DNA of 64,000 nt from NCBI RefSeq assembly GCF_023656565.1, contig NZ_JAMOKG010000001.1, positions 564,456-628,455 on the forward strand, in the 5' to 3' direction. Positions 61,774 to 64,000 of this stretch are shown one piece after another; position 1 is the stretch's first letter; every line of letters starts with the position of its first letter. The position numbers and the translations under genes were made by a program. The notes beneath the pieces are model-generated. The model worked only from the letters and a program-made list of their open reading frames with translations, was not told the DNA's origin and made no database searches. Origin of the DNA: Flavobacterium tyrosinilyticum. GTDB lineage: Bacteria > Bacteroidota > Bacteroidia > Flavobacteriales > Flavobacteriaceae.

Positions 61774-62556
61774 ATGGATTTTCAGATCGGTCTTGTAATA
61801 GCAGGTTTAGCAGTTGGTTTTATTGTTGGGTTAACAGGTGTTGGAGGAGGCTCTTTAATGACTCCTATTTTATTATATTTCGGCATTTCTCCAACAACCG
61901 CAGTAGGAACCGATTTACTATACGCTGCTTTTACCAAAGCTGGAGGAATATTTGTACACAATAAAAAAGGGAACATCAACTGGAAAATCACGGGCTGGCT
62001 GACTTTAGGAAGCGTTCCCGCTGCTTTAGTAACTTTATGGATTTTACATAGCATTAAAACCGATATAGAAACTATAAATCGAGTTATTAAGTACAGTTTA
62101 GGATGGGCTTTACTGTTTACTTCTATAGCGATAATATTCAAAAAGAAACTTTTAGTTTTTTCTCAAAAGCATGCTGGAGATAAATTTCATAGTGAAAGCA
62201 CTACACAAAACATGCTTACCATTGGAATTGGAGTTTTACTAGGAGCAACCGTAACCTTAACTTCTATTGGCGCTGGAGCATTGGGCACCGTGACTTTATT
62301 TTTCCTTTATCCATTATTACCAACTCCTCGTTTAGTCGGAACCGAAATTGCACACGCTGTTCCTTTAACTTTAGTAGCTGGAATTGGCCATGCTTCAATG
62401 GGAAATTTAGATATAGGTTTATTGGGTCAATTATTAATGGGATCGCTTCCTGGAATCTATATGGGAAGTATGCTAAGCGGAAAAGTGCCTGACCAGTTTC
62501 TTAGAAATGCAATTGCAGTAATGCTTTTCTTAGCGGGATATAAATTGATTTTTTAA
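61774..62556 (+). CDS. TauE/SafE family transporter, second copy
   Basis: 260 residues with about eight hydrophobic segments. VGLTGVGGGSLMTPILLYFG and TLTSIGAGALGTVTLFFLYP are the paired family motifs. It is divergent from the sulfur operon and shares its operator-like motif, so it probably moves sulfate, sulfite or thiosulfate and is co-regulated. It converges on the Rrf2 gene. Confidence 0.88.
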   Translation: MDFQIGLVIAGLAVGFIVGLTGVGGGSLMTPILLYFGISPTTAVGTDLLYAAFTKAGGIFVHNKKGNINWKITGWLTLGSVPAALVTLWILHSIKTDIETINRVIKYSLGWALLFTSIAIIFKKKLLVFSQKHAGDKFHSESTTQNMLTIGIGVLLGATVTLTSIGAGALGTVTLFFLYPLLPTPRLVGTEIAHAVPLTLVAGIGHASMGNLDIGLLGQLLMGSLPGIYMGSMLSGKVPDQFLRNAIAVMLFLAGYKLIF

Positions 62557-62573
62557 AAACATTAGATAAAAAC

Positions 62574-62611
62574 AAAAAAGACCATTTCAAATTTAGAAAT
62601 GGTCTTTTTTT
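62574..62611. terminator. Bidirectional terminator between TauE and Rrf2 genes
   Basis: AAAAAGACCATTTC and GAAATGGTCTTTTT pair around AAATTTA, with A and T tracts on the two sides serving both convergent genes. Confidence 0.9.
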
Positions 62612-62629
62612 ATATGAACTAACTAATTC

Positions 62630-63040
62630 TTAAAACGCAATATCTGCTAAAGAATTACTTTCTAATATTTTAAGTGTATTATCACGCACTTCTGTCATTA
62701 AACGTCTAGCAGCACAAGTTGATTCATCATCGCAATCATCGCATCTTTCATAAAAATTATGACTCGCGCAAGGCAATAAAGCAATTGGCCCCTCAAGAAT
62801 ACGGTACACTTTGGCCATACTGATATCTTTTGGATCTTTTATCAGATAATAACCTCCGCCTTTTCCTTTTTTAGCACCTAGGAAACCTGAGTTTCTTAAC
62901 AGCAGTAAAATACTTTCTAAAAATTTTATCGAAATATGTTCGCTTTTCGCAATTTCAGCTATTTGTACCGGTTCATTATTCTCACGTCTGGCTAAATAAG
63001 TTAAAGCTTTAATTCCGTATTTTGTTTTCTTTGAAAGCAC
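62630..63040 (-). CDS. Rrf2-family transcriptional regulator (candidate sulfur regulator)
   Basis: 136 residues. Winged-helix start MLSKKTKYGIKALTYLARRE, recognition region EHISIKFLESILLLLRNSGFLGAKKGKGGGY, then dimer helix. Cys91, Cys100, Cys103 and Cys109 lie in a cluster (CASHNFYERC-DDC-DDESTC), reminiscent of the 2Fe-2S site of IscR but spaced differently. Its position beside the sulfur operon and shared operators suggests it controls cysteine/sulfur assimilation, like CymR. An IscR or NsrR role remains possible. Confidence 0.88.
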   Translation of the reverse strand: MLSKKTKYGIKALTYLARRENNEPVQIAEIAKSEHISIKFLESILLLLRNSGFLGAKKGKGGGYYLIKDPKDISMAKVYRILEGPIALLPCASHNFYERCDDCDDESTCAARRLMTEVRDNTLKILESNSLADIAF

Positions 63041-63102
63041 TAATGTAAAATTTTGACTGCAGAATTTAATTTCAAATCAAACTCTTGCAAATTATTGAAT
63101 AA

Positions 63103-63134
63103 CAAAAGTATGCTTTTTGTTTGAACTATCACAA
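63103..63134 (-). promoter_or_regulatory. Promoter of the Rrf2 gene
   Basis: On the minus strand TTG, a 21-base spacer and TACTTTTG, the same -7 box as the sulfur operon. The leader is about 55 bases. Confidence 0.8.
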
Positions 63135-63149
63135 AGAATAAAGTTAAAT

Positions 63150-63171
63150 TCTACTAAATCTATCAGATTAC
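63150..63171. promoter_or_regulatory. Candidate Rrf2 operator, copy 3 (own gene)
   Basis: TCTACTAAATCTATCAGATT on the plus strand; arms AATTCTACTA and TATCAGATT are nearly complementary. It lies 16 bases beyond the -33 element of the Rrf2 promoter and overlaps the stop codon of the RDD gene, so it could serve autoregulation. Confidence 0.5.
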
Positions 63172-63669
63172 TTCCTTTTTACCAATTAAATCTAAAGAAT
63201 AAAAATTTTCCATATCTTGTTCTAAATCTTTTTTCTCCACAACGTAGGTTTTAGAAAACGAATCATGCCAAAATCTTGCTGATTTACTTAAAAAAGATAA
63301 TGCCTCAAAAGGAATTAAACGACATAAAGTTCTAATAAAAATAATCTTGAAACTTGGTTTTAGCCCATTTTCATCCACCACAACACTTCCTGTAACAATT
63401 TTTCCAATTGTTCTTCCAAAAAGACTTTCCAAAAACAAATAATAAATCGTTGCAAAAGAAAGATATGTTCCTACTACTCCAAGGCTTATCATGATTTCTA
63501 CCCAAGCGCTATAAATGTCCCATTGAAAAACATTTCCTATAATTACAACGAAAAATGAAAAAACAAATATGAAAACTGAAATAAAAACAAAATCAATAAT
63601 GCCATTAAAAAAACGATCACGATCAGACGTTAACAATTTCTTTCCCAGCACATATGTAGAATTAGCCAT
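63163..63669 (-). CDS. RDD family membrane protein
   Basis: 168 residues. RFFNGIIDFVFISVFIFVFSF near residue 20 carries the R and D of the RDD name (here the first Arg-Phe then Asp), and LFGRTIGKIVTGSVVVDENG is the second signature. There are three membrane segments (~25-45, ~55-85, ~110-125). Function of the family is mostly unknown. The gene lies between the Rrf2 gene and the hydrolase-like gene, all on the minus strand. Confidence 0.8.
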   Translation of the reverse strand: MANSTYVLGKKLLTSDRDRFFNGIIDFVFISVFIFVFSFFVVIIGNVFQWDIYSAWVEIMISLGVVGTYLSFATIYYLFLESLFGRTIGKIVTGSVVVDENGLKPSFKIIFIRTLCRLIPFEALSFLSKSARFWHDSFSKTYVVEKKDLEQDMENFYSLDLIGKKEVI

Positions 63670-63728
63670 TTTTTGCTTTAATTATTTAATATTCTAGATT
63701 CACAAAAATATGTCTTTCGCAGCATTAA

Positions 63729-64000
63729 TTACAAAAAATTACTACAAAAAAGAAAAGCAATCTCTTTTTCCTTATATAAAAGATGATCTCGATTTTCAAT
63801 AGTTTGATTTGAAATTTTTAAGTCCAAAAACCACTCCTCATTAGGCTTATTCAAATCTTTTTCACCATAATAAAGTTTGACTTTACAATTAGGCATTTCA
63901 GTTTCAAAACGCAATCTTGTAGAAGAAACAGCCACGAATTCTGTAATCTTTAAGCCTTTTAGAGAAGCTTTCCACGCAATAGTTCCGCCAATGCTAAAAC
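63729..64000 (-). CDS. Alpha/beta-hydrolase-like protein, C-terminal part (5' end outside window)
   Basis: The frame is open to the window edge, so the start lies beyond 64000; a GTG at 63935 is internal. The visible ~90 residues begin FSIGGTIAWKASLKGLKITE, matching a hydrolase nucleophile elbow (Gly-x-Ser-x-Gly-Gly), followed by an FVAVSSTRLRFE strand and KLYYGEKDLNKP, where the acid residue usually sits. The catalytic His is not obvious (NRDHLLYK is the candidate). Specific activity is unknown. Confidence 0.6.
   Translation of the reverse strand, partial: FSIGGTIAWKASLKGLKITEFVAVSSTRLRFETEMPNCKVKLYYGEKDLNKPNEEWFLDLKISNQTIENRDHLLYKEKEIAFLFCSNFL

Overview
The window is a stretch of a Flavobacterium-type chromosome (Bacteroidota, class Flavobacteriia). 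It is AT-rich, and genes lack Shine-Dalgarno leaders. Promoters follow the Bacteroidota pattern TTG-N18..23-TAnnTTTG. The gliding genes gldA, gldD and gldE are present, alongside typical Bacteroidota families (TonB-dependent receptors with carboxypeptidase-like plug extensions, DUF4374, DUF3078, short TonB-C proteins). I found no tRNA, rRNA, CRISPR array, transposase or prophage gene. The content is mostly core chromosome, with accessory material in intergenic spaces.

Layout. 1-6.6 kb: AsmA-family tail, an unknown membrane protein, rplU-rpmA, and an M16 protease pair (one active, one with the zinc motif lost). 6.7-14.2 kb: a DMT exporter, a metal-binding HMA lipoprotein, the mutY-ssb-gldE-gldD run, then HU, a 30-residue very basic protein and RNase G. 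14.5-24.6 kb: alpha-2-macroglobulin plus PBP1C, two orphan immunity-like genes and tadA. 24.7-30.1 kb: three TonB-C proteins (two with a cysteine-rich N-terminal domain), dxs and DUF3078. 30.1-34.5 kb: dgt, an Lrp/AsnC remnant beside a structured RNA-like element, tandem outer-membrane barrels and gldA. 34.9-42.2 kb: a TonB-receptor-like barrel and an iron-type cluster (TonB receptor, DUF4374 lipoprotein, PepSY membrane protein) with a Fur-like palindrome at its promoter. 42.5-46 kb: group II PLP decarboxylase, DAACS symporter and a methyltransferase.

46-63 kb is a sulfur and methionine region. A SAM-I type riboswitch leads split methionine synthase (homocysteine-methyltransferase half, a small unknown gene, large MetH half) and metF. 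Next to it a long minus-strand operon encodes a TauE/SafE transporter, APS reductase, CysD, CysN, a sulfite reductase with a HEPN-like C-terminal extension, SUMT, a siroheme synthase and a ferredoxin-NADP reductase. Together these cover sulfate activation to sulfide plus the siroheme cofactor. A second TauE/SafE protein and an Rrf2 regulator with four clustered cysteines follow. A shared imperfect inverted-repeat motif (TCTACTAA-type) lies upstream of both transporter genes and of the Rrf2 gene, which suggests a local cysteine/sulfur regulon under the Rrf2 protein.

The most unusual material is: the shared sulfur-regulon operator; the sulfite reductase-HEPN fusion; the Cys4 domain on TonB-C proteins; the orphan immunity pair; two copies of a conserved folded intergenic element (possibly the Flavo-1 RNA class); a perfect 48-bp palindrome; and the tiny basic protein next to HU.
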